Assembly: GCF_050589825.1 (NCBI RefSeq)
Contig: NZ_JBNGOZ010000012.1
Span: 1 to 64,000, forward strand
Length of the DNA: 64,000 bases
From: Carboxylicivirga longa
GTDB lineage: Bacteria > Bacteroidota > Bacteroidia > Bacteroidales > Marinilabiliaceae
Direction of reading: 5' to 3'
A model generated the notes under the pieces. It saw nothing but the letters and a program-made list of their open reading frames with translations. It made no database searches and was not told the DNA's origin. This document shows positions 1 to 9,758 of this stretch, piece by piece (position 1 is the first letter of the stretch; every line of letters starts with the position of its first letter). A program made the position numbers and the translations under genes.

Positions 1-24
1 TTCTTTTATTTTGGCGGTATCCAT
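1..24 (-). CDS. Possible 5' end of a leftward gene (partial)
   Basis: The minus strand reads ATG at position 24 and gives MDTAKIKE before the window ends, with no stop. A TAnnTTTG-type -7 box (TAATTTTG) lies on the same strand at 45-52, so a transcript would start about 14 bases before the ATG. Nothing about function can be said from eight residues. If real, it is transcribed divergently from the sialidase gene. Confidence 0.3.
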
Positions 25-77
25 GGCATTTTCTCATTAAGTTACAAAATTAAAACGCTATTGTAAACTACAGCCTT

Positions 78-1724
78 ATGAAAACCTTATTACTTTACCT
101 CTGTTTACCCCTTTTGACCCTTGTCTTTACAAACTGCTCACCCAAAGTTGAAAAAAGCCAATTAGTTCAAGAGAAAATTCTTAATTACCCGGTGCTCAAG
201 GGTAAGGAAGATAATCCCCTGTTGCGAATAGCCATCGAAGGTCAGTTGCAGGATGAAACTAAGCTAAGTGCCATTGGTATTGATTTGGGATCAGTATCAG
301 CAAAGCAATTTAAAAACTTTCGGGTTTATTATACAGGGCAGGATTCTGCATTTAGTAAAGCCGTACAGTATGGTAAATCAGTCGATCCAAAACAACAAAC
401 CACCATTAAGGGTCAGCAGGAGTTGCAGCCGGGTCTTAACTATTTTTGGCTGGCTGGAGAGTTAATGGAAGATGCCAACCTGGATGCATTTATTACAGTT
501 AATCTTGATTTTGTTGAGGTGGAAGCTAAACGCCTGAAGCCGATCTTTCAGGAGGATAAACCTCTTCGCATGGGCGTTGCTGTGCGTCAGCATGGCGACG
601 ATCAGGTGCATACCTACCGTATACCAGGTTTAGCAACGAGTAAACAAGGCACTCTTTTGGCAATATATGACGTACGCCGCGAATCAGGGCGCGACCTTCA
701 GGGAAACATGGACATTGGTCTCAGTCGTTCGATAGATGGTGGCAACACTTGGGAACCTATGCAAATTGTATTGGATATGAAAACATGGGGTGGTTTACCA
801 GAAAAGTATAATGGGGTGAGTGATGCCTGTATTTTGGTTGACCAATATTCTGATGCGATTTATATTGCCGGCCTGTGGATGCATGGCGTCATTGATTCAA
901 AAGGGCAATGGCTGGAAGGCTTAAATGAAAACAGTAATGCCTGGAATCATCAATGGCGCAACAAAGGTTCTCAGCCTGGCATAGGTGTGAAACAAACCAG
1001 CCAGTTTTTACTGACCAAAAGTACCGATAACGGTTTAAGCTGGAGTAAAGCGGTGAATCTGACAGCCATGTGTAAAAAACCTGAATGGTGGTTATGGGCA
1101 CCTGCGCCCGGTCATGGTATCACTCTTCAAGATGGTACTTTAGTCTTTCCAACTCAAGGACGTGATATAAATGGCCATACTTTTTCAAATATCACTTATA
1201 GTAAGAATGGTGGTGAAACCTGGAAAACCAGTAAAGCAGCCGGCACTAACACAACTGAGAGCATGGCTGTGCAGCTAAGTGATGGCAGTCTGATGCTTAA
1301 CATGCGAGATAATAGAAACAGACAAGAAAAAGGAATAAAGAACGGTCGTGCCATTGCTACTACATACGATTTAGGTGAAAACTGGCAAGTACATCCTACT
1401 TCCAACGGCGCATTAATTGAGAGTGTATGCATGGCCAGCATTCATAAGCATGAATACACGGATGCAAATGGCCAAAAGAAAAGTTTGCTGCTGTTTTCTA
1501 ACCCCAATTCGAAATATCAGCGGCACAAGCAAACTCTTAAGGTAAGTTTTGATGATGGCCAAACGTGGCCTGAAAAATATTGGATTGAGCTGGACGAAGG
1601 AAGTGGCGCTGGTTACTCATGCCTGACATCAATCAATGAAAATACCATTGGCATTTTGTACGAGGGGAGCCAGGCTCAGATGACCTTTCAGCGAATTTCC
1701 TTGAGTGAAATTATGAAGCATTAA
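78..1724 (+). CDS. nanH: Exo-alpha-sialidase, BNR/Asp-box lipoprotein
   Basis: Predicted sialidase (glycoside hydrolase family 33 type) that releases terminal sialic acid. A signal peptide ends at Cys20 (TNC), suggesting a lipoprotein on the outer membrane or periplasmic face; the lipobox is loose, as is common in this phylum. Residues about 35-150 resemble the sialidase-associated N-terminal domain (IDLGSV..FKNFRVYYTG). The catalytic domain shows the arginine motif YRIPGL near residue 180 and four Asp-boxes (SIDGGNTW about 218, STDNGLSW about 316, SKNGGETW about 375, SFDDGQTW about 491). At 548 residues it has the usual length of Bacteroidota sialidases. No sialic-acid uptake or catabolism genes lie nearby, so it appears here as an isolated gene, convergent with the sugar transferase. 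Confidence 0.9.
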   Translation: MKTLLLYLCLPLLTLVFTNCSPKVEKSQLVQEKILNYPVLKGKEDNPLLRIAIEGQLQDETKLSAIGIDLGSVSAKQFKNFRVYYTGQDSAFSKAVQYGKSVDPKQQTTIKGQQELQPGLNYFWLAGELMEDANLDAFITVNLDFVEVEAKRLKPIFQEDKPLRMGVAVRQHGDDQVHTYRIPGLATSKQGTLLAIYDVRRESGRDLQGNMDIGLSRSIDGGNTWEPMQIVLDMKTWGGLPEKYNGVSDACILVDQYSDAIYIAGLWMHGVIDSKGQWLEGLNENSNAWNHQWRNKGSQPGIGVKQTSQFLLTKSTDNGLSWSKAVNLTAMCKKPEWWLWAPAPGHGITLQDGTLVFPTQGRDINGHTFSNITYSKNGGETWKTSKAAGTNTTESMAVQLSDGSLMLNMRDNRNRQEKGIKNGRAIATTYDLGENWQVHPTSNGALIESVCMASIHKHEYTDANGQKKSLLLFSNPNSKYQRHKQTLKVSFDDGQTWPEKYWIELDEGSGAGYSCLTSINENTIGILYEGSQAQMTFQRISLSEIMKH

Positions 1725-1743
1725 TTCTATTCCTACAAATTTT

Positions 1744-1781
1744 CCCGAATTTCCGTGCTGTTATCAAGACGGAAATTTGGG
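1744..1781. terminator. Hairpin between convergent genes
   Basis: A 13-bp stem (CCCGAATTTCCGT at 1744-1756 with ACGGAAATTTGGG at 1769-1781, one G-T pair) sits between the stops of the convergent sialidase and sugar transferase genes. It lacks a strong T-tract on either side, so efficiency as an intrinsic terminator is uncertain. Confidence 0.5.
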
Positions 1782-1872
1782 GATGTATAAATTTAAGCAA
1801 ACCAGATACTTTAATGAGGTAAATGTAGCTTGACTTAGATATTCAATTAAGTGGGTTATGAATTTCCATTTT

Positions 1873-2580
1873 TTACTTGCCTTCGGCCTTAAGCAGCGTA
1901 CGAATAGTATAGATAAAGATGCGTAAGTCGAGCGCCAGGGAATAATTACGCAGATAAAATAGTTCGAGTTTGACCCGTTGCAGCATCTGCGTTTTATTTT
2001 CGGCATAGCCAAACAGCACTTGCCCCAATGAGGTAATGCCCGGCCGTACAGTGAATAACTCAAAGATTGCCGGTTCTTCCTTTGCGAGTTGATCAATATA
2101 ATAACGTCGTTCCGGGCGGGGACCAATGAGCGACATATCTCCTTTCAGTACGTTAATAAATTGCGGAAACTCATCGATTCGCCAGCGACGAAGAAAGCGG
2201 CCAAAAGGTGTAACACGGGCATCATCAGCAGAAGACAGTGCTGGTCCGTCCTTTTCGGCATCCACATACATGGTTCTGAATTTCAGTATCTGGAAGGGCT
2301 TGCCTTCCTTACCTAAGCGCTCCTGACGGTAGATTCCTGGACCTGACGATTCTCTTTTTATTTTCCAATAGATAAACGGAAGGCAGGGGCTTATTATGAG
2401 CAGCCCAAGGCTTGATAGCAGCACGTCGCTACCTCGCTTAACGGTTCGGTTAACAAACAAACGAAAAGGCGTAGTGCTCGCCGGGGCTGGTGTTTTTTGC
2501 TTTAGCACTTTGTTCAGCACCTGCTCATAATCACATGTATAGCTTGTTGTTATTTCCATTATTCTTTCCCTGTCCTTCAA
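1873..2580 (-). CDS. Undecaprenyl-phosphate sugar-1-phosphate transferase
   Basis: Member of the bacterial sugar transferase family (WcaJ/PglC type), which moves a hexose-1-phosphate onto undecaprenyl phosphate and so starts exopolysaccharide, capsule or O-antigen units at the inner membrane. One hydrophobic segment (residues about 50-75) is followed by the conserved cytosolic core: KFRTM, the RVTPFGRFLRRWRIDEFPQ block and the SLIGPRPE motif near residue 160. At 235 residues it is the short form, lacking the multi-span N-terminal half seen in WcaJ. The start could also be the Met at 2559. No glycosyltransferase cluster adjoins it, so the sugar is unknown. Confidence 0.88.
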   Translation of the reverse strand: MKDRERIMEITTSYTCDYEQVLNKVLKQKTPAPASTTPFRLFVNRTVKRGSDVLLSSLGLLIISPCLPFIYWKIKRESSGPGIYRQERLGKEGKPFQILKFRTMYVDAEKDGPALSSADDARVTPFGRFLRRWRIDEFPQFINVLKGDMSLIGPRPERRYYIDQLAKEEPAIFELFTVRPGITSLGQVLFGYAENKTQMLQRVKLELFYLRNYSLALDLRIFIYTIRTLLKAEGK

Positions 2581-2783
2581 TATTCCCGTTCTTTACTGCT
2601 AAATATAACGCCCCGTTTAACCTTTTATTACATTCGTTTTTCATTTAACTAATAACTGGCAAGTATGTTTTTATTGATGCCTTATGCCGAGGGCTTGTCA
2701 ATCATTTGTTTACTGTTGTGGCGGCCATATGCAGTATATTGGCCAATGACGCGTAATTCGAATAAAACACTATTTTTGCCGCT

Positions 2784-3437
2784 ATGGAGCGTAATGATTC
2801 ATATAGGCATAAAGGAATGCGCAATCGTCTTGTGCAGGAATTAGTGGGCAAGCGGATACATGATAAAAGAGTATTGCAGGCCATTGGCAATGTACCCCGT
2901 CATCTGTTTCTTGAGAGTAGTTTCGTTAAGTTTGCTTATCAGGATAAGGCTTTCCCCATCGGTGCCGGGCAAACCATATCACAGCCCTATACCGTGGCTC
3001 TGCAGTCGCAGTTATTGGCCTTGCGGGGTGATGAAAAGGTATTGGAGGTAGGTACCGGATCGGGTTATCAGGCGGCCGTATTGATCGAAATGGGGGTTAA
3101 ACTTTTTTCCATTGAAAGGCAGGCTGAACTTTATCAACGCTCTACGCGTTTGCTGAGAGAGATGGGCTATCAGGGGCGCTTTTTCCTGGGTGATGGTTAC
3201 GAGGGACTGGCAGCACAAGCACCCTTCGATCGTATTATTGTAACTGCTGGGGCACCCGTCATTCCACGGTCTCTGCTTTTGCAACTTAGGGTGGGGGGCA
3301 TCATGGTGATACCGGTAGGTGAGCAACAGCAAATATTGACCCGGATAGTGCGCCTTGATGAAGATGAATTTGAGCAGGAAGAAATAGAATCCTGTGCCTT
3401 TGTGCCCATGCTCAATGGAATAGTGAAAGATTTATGA
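2784..3437 (+). CDS. pcm: Protein-L-isoaspartate O-methyltransferase
   Basis: Methylates the alpha-carboxyl of L-isoaspartyl residues with S-adenosylmethionine, the first step of repairing damaged cytosolic proteins. The N-terminal FRHKG-type segment (SYRHKGMRNRLV), the active-site region (IGAGQTISQPYTVA, about 52-65) and the SAM motif I (VLEVGTGSGYQAAVL, about 78-92) are all present, and 217 residues is the family length. A -7 box TATTTTTG at 2771-2778 ends five bases before the ATG, so the message may be nearly leaderless. The gene stands alone between two intergenic stretches. Confidence 0.93.
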   Translation: MERNDSYRHKGMRNRLVQELVGKRIHDKRVLQAIGNVPRHLFLESSFVKFAYQDKAFPIGAGQTISQPYTVALQSQLLALRGDEKVLEVGTGSGYQAAVLIEMGVKLFSIERQAELYQRSTRLLREMGYQGRFFLGDGYEGLAAQAPFDRIIVTAGAPVIPRSLLLQLRVGGIMVIPVGEQQQILTRIVRLDEDEFEQEEIESCAFVPMLNGIVKDL

Positions 3438-3646
3438 CGAGGGGATTGATGATGTAAGATGTTGAGATCGATGAGTTGTAGTCTGAGGCACTATGGTTTG
3501 AAAATATAAGAAATGTAGCTGATTACATTGGAAGTTATGCAATTGTTTGAGTCATCATTAAAATTAAATACCTTACCCAATCAAAAATATCCATAATCCA
3601 TCCGTCATAAATCATATATCATAATTCAAAAATCATAAAGCAAACT

Positions 3647-4285
3647 ATGAATATTCACATACTATCTATCAATCCCTGGCAAGAGAATACTTACATCTTG
3701 TCAGACGAAACCAAGGAATGTGTTATCATCGACCCCGGTTGTTTATCGCCCGAAGAACGTGAGGCATTATCCGATTTTATTAGCCAGAAAGGCTACAAAC
3801 CTGCGCGTTTGTTGCAAACACACATGCATCTCGACCATGTTTTTGGTAGTCGTTATGTAGCCGAGAAATATGACCTGAAGCTGGAGGCGCACAAAGACGA
3901 CGCTTTTTGGGGTGATCAGACCGTTGAGTACGCAGCTAATTTTGGGATGCAGCTCGACTCAAATCCTCCGGCCATTGGTAATTATCTCGAAGACGGTGAT
4001 ACAATAAGCTTTGGTAATTCATCATTAAAGGTGATTCATGTGCCGGGGCACTCACCCGGAGGCATTGTTTTTTATAGCGAAAGTGATAAGCTGGCCATTG
4101 TGGGCGATGTGCTTTTTAAAGAGAGTATCGGACGTGCCGATTTGCCCGGTGGTAACTTTGACCTACTAGTATCCGGTATTAAAGAAAAATTGCTGACGTT
4201 AGGCGATGATGTGGTGGTTTATCCCGGACATGGTCCCTCTTCCACCATTGGTCATGAGCGTGCCAATAATCCATTTCTCACATGA
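3647..4285 (+). CDS. Metallo-beta-lactamase-fold hydrolase, glyoxalase II-like
   Basis: Cytosolic MBL-fold enzyme of 212 residues. The metal-binding motif THMHLDH lies near residue 60, followed by VPGHSPGG (about 132), the metal-bridging Asp in VGDVLF (about 153) and the C-terminal YPGHG (about 198). The GDVLFKESIGRADLPGG block and lack of an extra C-terminal domain match the large family of stand-alone MBL hydrolases annotated as hydroxyacylglutathione hydrolase-like. The true substrate cannot be told from sequence; a low-molecular-weight thioester is the usual guess. A strong terminator follows 28 bases after the stop. Confidence 0.88.
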   Translation: MNIHILSINPWQENTYILSDETKECVIIDPGCLSPEEREALSDFISQKGYKPARLLQTHMHLDHVFGSRYVAEKYDLKLEAHKDDAFWGDQTVEYAANFGMQLDSNPPAIGNYLEDGDTISFGNSSLKVIHVPGHSPGGIVFYSESDKLAIVGDVLFKESIGRADLPGGNFDLLVSGIKEKLLTLGDDVVVYPGHGPSSTIGHERANNPFLT

Positions 4286-4313
4286 TAAATCTGGTGGGAA
4301 CAGAGAAACGAAT

Positions 4314-4356
4314 AAACGAGGCTGCATCAAATTCATTTTGATCAGCCTCGTTTTGT
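4314..4356 (+). terminator. Intrinsic terminator after the MBL-fold gene
   Basis: AAACGAGGCTG pairs perfectly with CAGCCTCGTTT and, past one bulged C, the stem continues with ATCAAA/TTTGAT; a TTTTGTTTG tail follows. It separates this gene from gcvP. Confidence 0.85.
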
Positions 4357-4469
4357 TTGATAATTATTTTCTAATAAACAAGCAAATATCATTTTCTTTT
4401 AGGGATTTTATTCCTCATTTTGAAAGCATCAATCAGTGTTTAATAAACTAGCTAATAAATACAAAAAAT

Positions 4470-7337
4470 ATGGGATACGAAAAGTTTGTCAATCGTCATA
4501 TTGGTCCCAGGGATCATGAGGTAGATGCGATGCTTGCTAAGTTGGGAGTGTCGAGTCTTGATGAGCTCATCGAGCAAACGGTGCCGAAGGCCATACGTCT
4601 TGATAAGCCATTGAATATCAATAAAGGGCTTACTGAACGTCAGTATTTCAGGAAGATACACGACATTGCCCAACAGAATAAGGTGTACAACACCTATATT
4701 GGAATGGGCTATTATGATGTGATAACCCCCGCGGTAATTACGCGTAATGTACTCGAAAATCCGGTGTGGTATACCTCATATACACCCTATCAGGCCGAGA
4801 TATCACAAGGCCGTCTTGAGGCCTTATTGAATTTTCAAACTGTGGTGACAGAGATGACCGGCATGGAGCTGGCCAATGCCTCGCTGCTCGATGAAGCAAC
4901 GGCAGCAGCAGAAGCTATGATTATGCTGTTTAACGCCCGTAGCCGCAAGCATGCCAAGGCCGGTGTTAATACTTTATTTGTGGATGAAAACATGTGGCCA
5001 CAAACCAAGGAGGTGCTGATTACCCGTGCCAAGCCGCTGGGTATTGAGCTCCAATTTGGCGACATTCATAATTTCGAATGCAATGAGCAGTTGTTTGCCG
5101 TGATGGTTCAGTATCCTAACTCCAATGGCAATATCGAAGATTATAAGGCCATCACCGACAGGGTACATGCCCAAGACTGTCGCATTGCCGTGGCTGCCGA
5201 TCTACTGTCATTGGCTTTGTTAACACCGCCGGGAGAGTGGGGTGCCGATGTGGTTTTTGGCACCACACAGCGCTTTGGTATACCCATGGGCTATGGAGGC
5301 CCTCATGCCGCCTATTTTGCCACTAAAGAAGCCCTGAAGCGTCAACTGCCTGGTCGTATCATTGGTATTACCAAAGATGTAAATGGTAAGCGAGCTTTGC
5401 GCATGGCACTGCAAACGCGCGAACAGCATATTAAGCGCGAACGTGCTACATCCAATATTTGCACTGCGCAGGCCTTACTGGCCACCATGGCCGGTTTCTA
5501 TGCAGTTTACCATGGAGAGGAAGGCATTCGTCAGATTGCTGAGCGCATTCATGCCATCGTCTTTCAGATTACCCGCGAGGTGGAGAAGTTTGGCTATAAG
5601 CAGTTGAATGCTGACTATTTCGATACCGTACGTTTCGCCCTGCCCGAAGGGGTGAAAGTGGAGGATATTGAGCGCTACAGTCTCGATCTGGAAATGAACT
5701 TCCGCTATTATGAAAATGGTGATGTGGGCATCAGTATCGATGAAACCACTAACCTGTTCGACCTGAACTGGATCATCGAAGTATTTGCTAAGGCCGCTGG
5801 TAAGGAAGTTCCTGTTATTGGTGACTTTAGTGAAGATATGTGCATTAAGCCTGAGCTTAAGCGCACAAGTGCTTTTCTGACACAGGATGTTTTTAAGAAA
5901 TACCGTTCCGAAGCGGAAATGGTTCGTTACATCAAAAAGCTGGAGCGCAGAGATATATCGCTTACCCACTCTATGATTTCACTGGGATCGTGCACCATGA
6001 AGCTCAATGCTTCAACCGAGATGTTCCCACTGAGCTGGATTGAGTTCAATGATTTGCATCCCTTTATTCCTACCAATCAGGCGTTGGGGTATCATATGAT
6101 GATGGATGAGCTGCGCAATGACCTGGCTGAAATTACTGGTTTTGCCGATGTTAGTCTTCAGCCTAATTCTGGCGCTGCCGGTGAGTATGCCGGTCTCATG
6201 GTGATACAAGCTTACCACGAGAGTCGTGGCGAAGGACATCGCAATGTGTCGCTTATACCGGCATCGGCGCATGGTACCAACCCTGCTTCAGCAGTGATGG
6301 CAGGCATGAAAGTAGTGGTGGTAAAATGTGATGATAAGGGCAATATCGATGTGGATGATTTACGAGCCAAAGCCCAGGAGCATAAAGATCACCTGTCCAA
6401 TCTCATGGTGACTTATCCTTCTACTCATGGTGTGTTTGAGGAGTCCATCATTGAGGTGTGCCAGATCATACATGATAATGGTGGTCAGGTGTATATGGAT
6501 GGTGCTAATATGAATGCACAGGTTGGATTGACCAGCCCCGGACATATCGGGGCCGACGTGTGTCACCTGAACCTGCATAAAACATTCGCCATTCCGCATG
6601 GTGGAGGCGGGCCTGGCGTTGGTCCCATTGGTGTGGCAGCGCACCTGGTTGATTTCTTGCCTACCCACCCGGTCATTGATAACGGACGTAAAGGTATTAC
6701 AGCCGTGGCTGGAGCACCATGGGGCAGTGCCAGTGTGTTACCCATCACCTACGGATACATCAAAATGTTGGGCGGCGAAGGCTTAACGCAAGCCACTAAA
6801 ATTGCCATTCTTAATGCCAATTACATGGCTGAAGCGCTCAAAGAGGATTACGGTATTCTGTACACCGGTAAAAATGGTCGTGTGGCTCATGAAATGATAT
6901 TGGAGTGCCGTCATTTCAAAGCTTCTTCAGGCATTACGGAAACGGATATTGCCAAGCGCCTGATGGACTATGGCTTTCATGCGCCCACCCTTTCATTCCC
7001 TGTGCATGGTACCCTGATGGTGGAGCCTACCGAGAGTGAGTCAATGGCTGAACTGGATCGTTTCATTGCTGCCATGAAATCCATTCATGCTGAGATAAAG
7101 GAGGTAGAGAGTGGTACTGCCGATAAGGAAGATAACGTTCTGAAGAATGCGCCACACCCCGCTTATAAAGTGGTGGCGGATGAGTGGCAGCATCCTTACG
7201 GACGCGAAAAAGCAGCTTACCCACTGCCTTATATCCGCGAAAATAAATTCTGGATTGATGTGGCCCGTGTGGACGATGCCTACGGTGATCGTAATCTGGT
7301 GTGTGCCTGCGAGCCCATTGAGAGTTATATGGAATAA
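4470..7337 (+). CDS. gcvP: Glycine dehydrogenase (decarboxylating), P-protein
   Basis: P-protein of the glycine cleavage system: PLP-dependent decarboxylation of glycine with transfer of the aminomethyl group to the lipoyl arm of GcvH. The 955-residue single chain holds both the N-terminal and C-terminal halves that are separate subunits in many other bacteria. Recognisable blocks include FVNRHIGP at the start, YTPYQAEISQGRLEALLNFQ (about 108-127), SCTMKLNAS (about 509) and the PLP-lysine loop LNLHKTFAIPHGGGGPG with Lys about 703. gcvT, gcvH and lpd are not adjacent. It is transcribed alone between two terminators. Confidence 0.97.
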   Translation: MGYEKFVNRHIGPRDHEVDAMLAKLGVSSLDELIEQTVPKAIRLDKPLNINKGLTERQYFRKIHDIAQQNKVYNTYIGMGYYDVITPAVITRNVLENPVWYTSYTPYQAEISQGRLEALLNFQTVVTEMTGMELANASLLDEATAAAEAMIMLFNARSRKHAKAGVNTLFVDENMWPQTKEVLITRAKPLGIELQFGDIHNFECNEQLFAVMVQYPNSNGNIEDYKAITDRVHAQDCRIAVAADLLSLALLTPPGEWGADVVFGTTQRFGIPMGYGGPHAAYFATKEALKRQLPGRIIGITKDVNGKRALRMALQTREQHIKRERATSNICTAQALLATMAGFYAVYHGEEGIRQIAERIHAIVFQITREVEKFGYKQLNADYFDTVRFALPEGVKVEDIERYSLDLEMNFRYYENGDVGISIDETTNLFDLNWIIEVFAKAAGKEVPVIGDFSEDMCIKPELKRTSAFLTQDVFKKYRSEAEMVRYIKKLERRDISLTHSMISLGSCTMKLNASTEMFPLSWIEFNDLHPFIPTNQALGYHMMMDELRNDLAEITGFADVSLQPNSGAAGEYAGLMVIQAYHESRGEGHRNVSLIPASAHGTNPASAVMAGMKVVVVKCDDKGNIDVDDLRAKAQEHKDHLSNLMVTYPSTHGVFEESIIEVCQIIHDNGGQVYMDGANMNAQVGLTSPGHIGADVCHLNLHKTFAIPHGGGGPGVGPIGVAAHLVDFLPTHPVIDNGRKGITAVAGAPWGSASVLPITYGYIKMLGGEGLTQATKIAILNANYMAEALKEDYGILYTGKNGRVAHEMILECRHFKASSGITETDIAKRLMDYGFHAPTLSFPVHGTLMVEPTESESMAELDRFIAAMKSIHAEIKEVESGTADKEDNVLKNAPHPAYKVVADEWQHPYGREKAAYPLPYIRENKFWIDVARVDDAYGDRNLVCACEPIESYME

Positions 7338-7362
7338 TTTTTTTTCAATTTGTAAGTATCAG

Positions 7363-7400
7363 CCTGATCGTTCCTTGTGGATGGTCAGGTTTTTTATTTT
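7363..7400 (+). terminator. Intrinsic terminator of gcvP
   Basis: CCTGATC (7363-7369) pairs with GGTCAGG (7383-7389, one G-T) around a 13-base loop, followed by TTTTTTATTTT. Confidence 0.8.
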
Positions 7401-7480
7401 AAAAATCGAAGATTATGTGTTGTAACCTTTGTGCGCTATGAGCGTAGCAGAAAGGGTTATAATTGATAATTAAAAGGATG

Positions 7481-8494
7481 ATGAAACAAATTTTTCTATT
7501 TCTGTTACTGACTATGCCGCTGGGTCTTATGGCGCAGGATATGCCGCTTGTGGCAAGTGCCAACGAATCGTATAGCAATGTATCGGCCATTAGCGTTGAA
7601 GGCGAGTTTTGCAAGGTGGATGTTCGCCGCGGTGAAGCGATAACACTAAAAGCTGAGTTGAGAGCCGCTAAAGAGCTAGAGGGCTATGGCGTACAAACCA
7701 CTCAGGAGGCCGGTGTGTTGAAAGTGGTAATCACAAAGCCCGAGTCCGGATGGACTTCCCATGCCGGGTTTGTAAATCTTACCGTGGCCGAAGGATTGCC
7801 TGTTACCATCAATACAACGTCCGGTTACATTACCCTCGACGGACTTGCAGGAGGAGATATCAAAGCGCAGTCTAAATCGGGTAAGATAAATGCCGCTAAT
7901 ATCACAGCCAATACTGCTTTGACCTCCCGTTCTGCCTCCATCAAAGCAGAAAACATTAAGGGTGAGCTTAAGATGAAATCCAAAGGAGGTAGCCAGATTG
8001 CCCGCAATATTGAAGGAGCTACTTCATTTTACACCAGTAGCGGTGCCATGACCGTTGAAGGAGTGAATGGTGCACTCACTACCGAGTCAACCGATGGCGA
8101 ACAGGTGATTAAAAATATAAAGGGCGATATTTATTTGAAAACTAAATCGGGTGCTGTGAAACTGTCAGATTCGCAGGGAAGCATTGGTTTGTTGTCGGCA
8201 TCGGGTACACTCAATTTATTTAATGTGGAAGGTGTTTTTAACCTTGTAGCAACAAAAGGTTCAATCATTGGTACCCGTGTTAAACTTAGTGAGTCATCTA
8301 CCTTTAACACTACCGAGGGGAAAATAAAACTTAAGTTTGTGAACCCTAAGGAGCAATTTACCTTCGCTTGCCAGTCCGATCATGCTTATATTGTGGCCTA
8401 CGGAAAGTCAAAAAAGAAGAAACTGAAAATGGGAGATGGCCCTATTGTGGTAACTGCCATCAGTACCACAGGCGCCATGAATTTCAATAAGTAA
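7481..8494 (+). CDS. Secreted DUF4097-type auto-adhesin-like protein
   Basis: The product has a signal peptide (hydrophobic run about 4-16, then LMAQD), so export is expected. The mature part is a series of short strand-turn units of the form SxSGxIxAxNI or TxSGxMTVEGV, the pattern of the DUF4097/head GIN domain right-handed beta-helix family found in Bacteroidota. Function is unknown; family members are described as putative auto-transporter adhesin-like proteins. Two ATGs (7478, 7481) with AAAAGG just upstream fit better than the upstream TTG at 7463. A cluster of lysines near the end (SKKKKLK) is unusual. Confidence 0.75.
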   Translation: MKQIFLFLLLTMPLGLMAQDMPLVASANESYSNVSAISVEGEFCKVDVRRGEAITLKAELRAAKELEGYGVQTTQEAGVLKVVITKPESGWTSHAGFVNLTVAEGLPVTINTTSGYITLDGLAGGDIKAQSKSGKINAANITANTALTSRSASIKAENIKGELKMKSKGGSQIARNIEGATSFYTSSGAMTVEGVNGALTTESTDGEQVIKNIKGDIYLKTKSGAVKLSDSQGSIGLLSASGTLNLFNVEGVFNLVATKGSIIGTRVKLSESSTFNTTEGKIKLKFVNPKEQFTFACQSDHAYIVAYGKSKKKKLKMGDGPIVVTAISTTGAMNFNK

Positions 8495-8588
8495 GATTTT
8501 TTAGTGTTGTATGAAGATGCTCAATGTTCTTTTATGCAGTAAAAATAGCTGGCATAAAATAATCTTGAGCACCTTCTTTTTTGTCTGT

Positions 8589-8616
8589 GATGGATGTAAT
8601 CTTTATCTCATCCATC
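8589..8616. terminator. Weak hairpin between convergent genes
   Basis: GATGGATG (8589-8596) and CATCCATC (8609-8616) form an 8-bp stem between the stops of the DUF4097-type gene and ddl. No T-tract follows closely, so this is a weak terminator call. Confidence 0.3.
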
Positions 8617-8669
8617 TTGCACTCCCTATTTTTAAGAAATACTTTCTCTTTTTGGAATTGCAAGGTGGT

Positions 8670-9650
8670 TTATTGTTGATCTTCAATAATCTCGCAAAAC
8701 ACCTCTTTAATATTGAGTCCGGCGGCTTCAATCTGCTGAGGGATAAAGCTGGTGACGGTCATGCCGGGTGTAGTATTCACCTCTAGCAAGAAAATTTTAT
8801 TGTCGTTTATAATGTAGTCGATGCGGACAATTCCCTTGCAGGCAAGTATGTCGTAAATGAGCGACGAGATAGATTGGATGCGGTCACGTACCTTGTCATC
8901 GACGCGGGCAGGGGTGATCTCCTCCACTTTACTAGCCGTGTACTTTGCCTCGAAGTCAAAAAACTCATTTTGACTTACCACTTCGGTTAGGGGCAGCAGA
9001 GTCTGGCCTTTTTGGGTTTTGTAAAGGCCACAGGTAAGCTCTGTTCCGCCAATAAATTGCTCTATAATTACCTGATCGCTTTCCTCAAAGGCCTTTTCAA
9101 TGGCCGCCAATAACTGTCCTCCTTCCTTCACTTTCGTGATGCCAAAGCTGGAGCCGCCAGCATTGGGTTTTACAAAACATGGTAAGCCCAATTGCTCAAT
9201 TATGTTATTGCTATTGAATTGATGGCCTTTGCGAACAAGTACCGAGTCGGCCACAGCCACGCCAAAACCCTTCAGGTAGGTGTTACAGGTAAACTTATTA
9301 AAAGTAATGGCAGCTGCCTCTACATCGCAGGTGCTATGGGGTATACCCAGCATATTGAAATAGCCTTGCAAAAGGCCATTTTCGCCCGGTGTGCCGTGTA
9401 TGGTAATATAGGCATAGTCTATATTGATCTTCTCACCGTTTTTTACAAAAGAAAAATCATTCTTATCGATGACATATTCCTCTTTTTCAATGACGGCACA
9501 CCATTTTTCGCGTGTGATTAAAATGGGGTAGCGATTGTATTGGGTGGCATCAATAAAGGACATGACACCGTCCTTGCTTTTTTCCGATACAATTATTTCT
9601 GATGAATAGCCTCCGTAGATTACTCCAATATTTTTTTTACTTGTGTGCAT
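8670..9650 (-). CDS. ddl: D-alanine--D-alanine ligase
   Basis: ATP-grasp ligase that joins two D-alanines for the peptidoglycan stem peptide in the cytosol. Seen motifs: IGVIYGGYSSE at the N-terminus, GTPGENG..QGYFNMLGIP (about 85-105), LPCFVKPNAGGSSFGI (about 155-170), and the Mg-binding LLEVNTTPGMT near the C-terminus. The start at 9650 (MHTSKKN) is preferred over the upstream extension because the IGVIYGG strand then falls at residues 7-13, as in the family. It is the last gene of a leftward group with the PASTA protein and rluD, all linked to the cell envelope or ribosome. Confidence 0.94.
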   Translation of the reverse strand: MHTSKKNIGVIYGGYSSEIIVSEKSKDGVMSFIDATQYNRYPILITREKWCAVIEKEEYVIDKNDFSFVKNGEKINIDYAYITIHGTPGENGLLQGYFNMLGIPHSTCDVEAAAITFNKFTCNTYLKGFGVAVADSVLVRKGHQFNSNNIIEQLGLPCFVKPNAGGSSFGITKVKEGGQLLAAIEKAFEESDQVIIEQFIGGTELTCGLYKTQKGQTLLPLTEVVSQNEFFDFEAKYTASKVEEITPARVDDKVRDRIQSISSLIYDILACKGIVRIDYIINDNKIFLLEVNTTPGMTVTSFIPQQIEAAGLNIKEVFCEIIEDQQ

Positions 9651-9758
9651 GTCTGCTTCAATGATATAACACAATTAAACCCGTTATTTTTATGTTGATG
9701 GTCGCAGGCGATAGTCGGCACTGCCTGATGATGATTCGCTCTGCTTTTGACCTGATTT

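Noticed and set aside
8511..8786. Plus-strand frame of 91 codons after the DUF4097-type gene
   Set aside because: Overlaps the end of ddl on the other strand and includes the intergenic hairpin; not protein-like.
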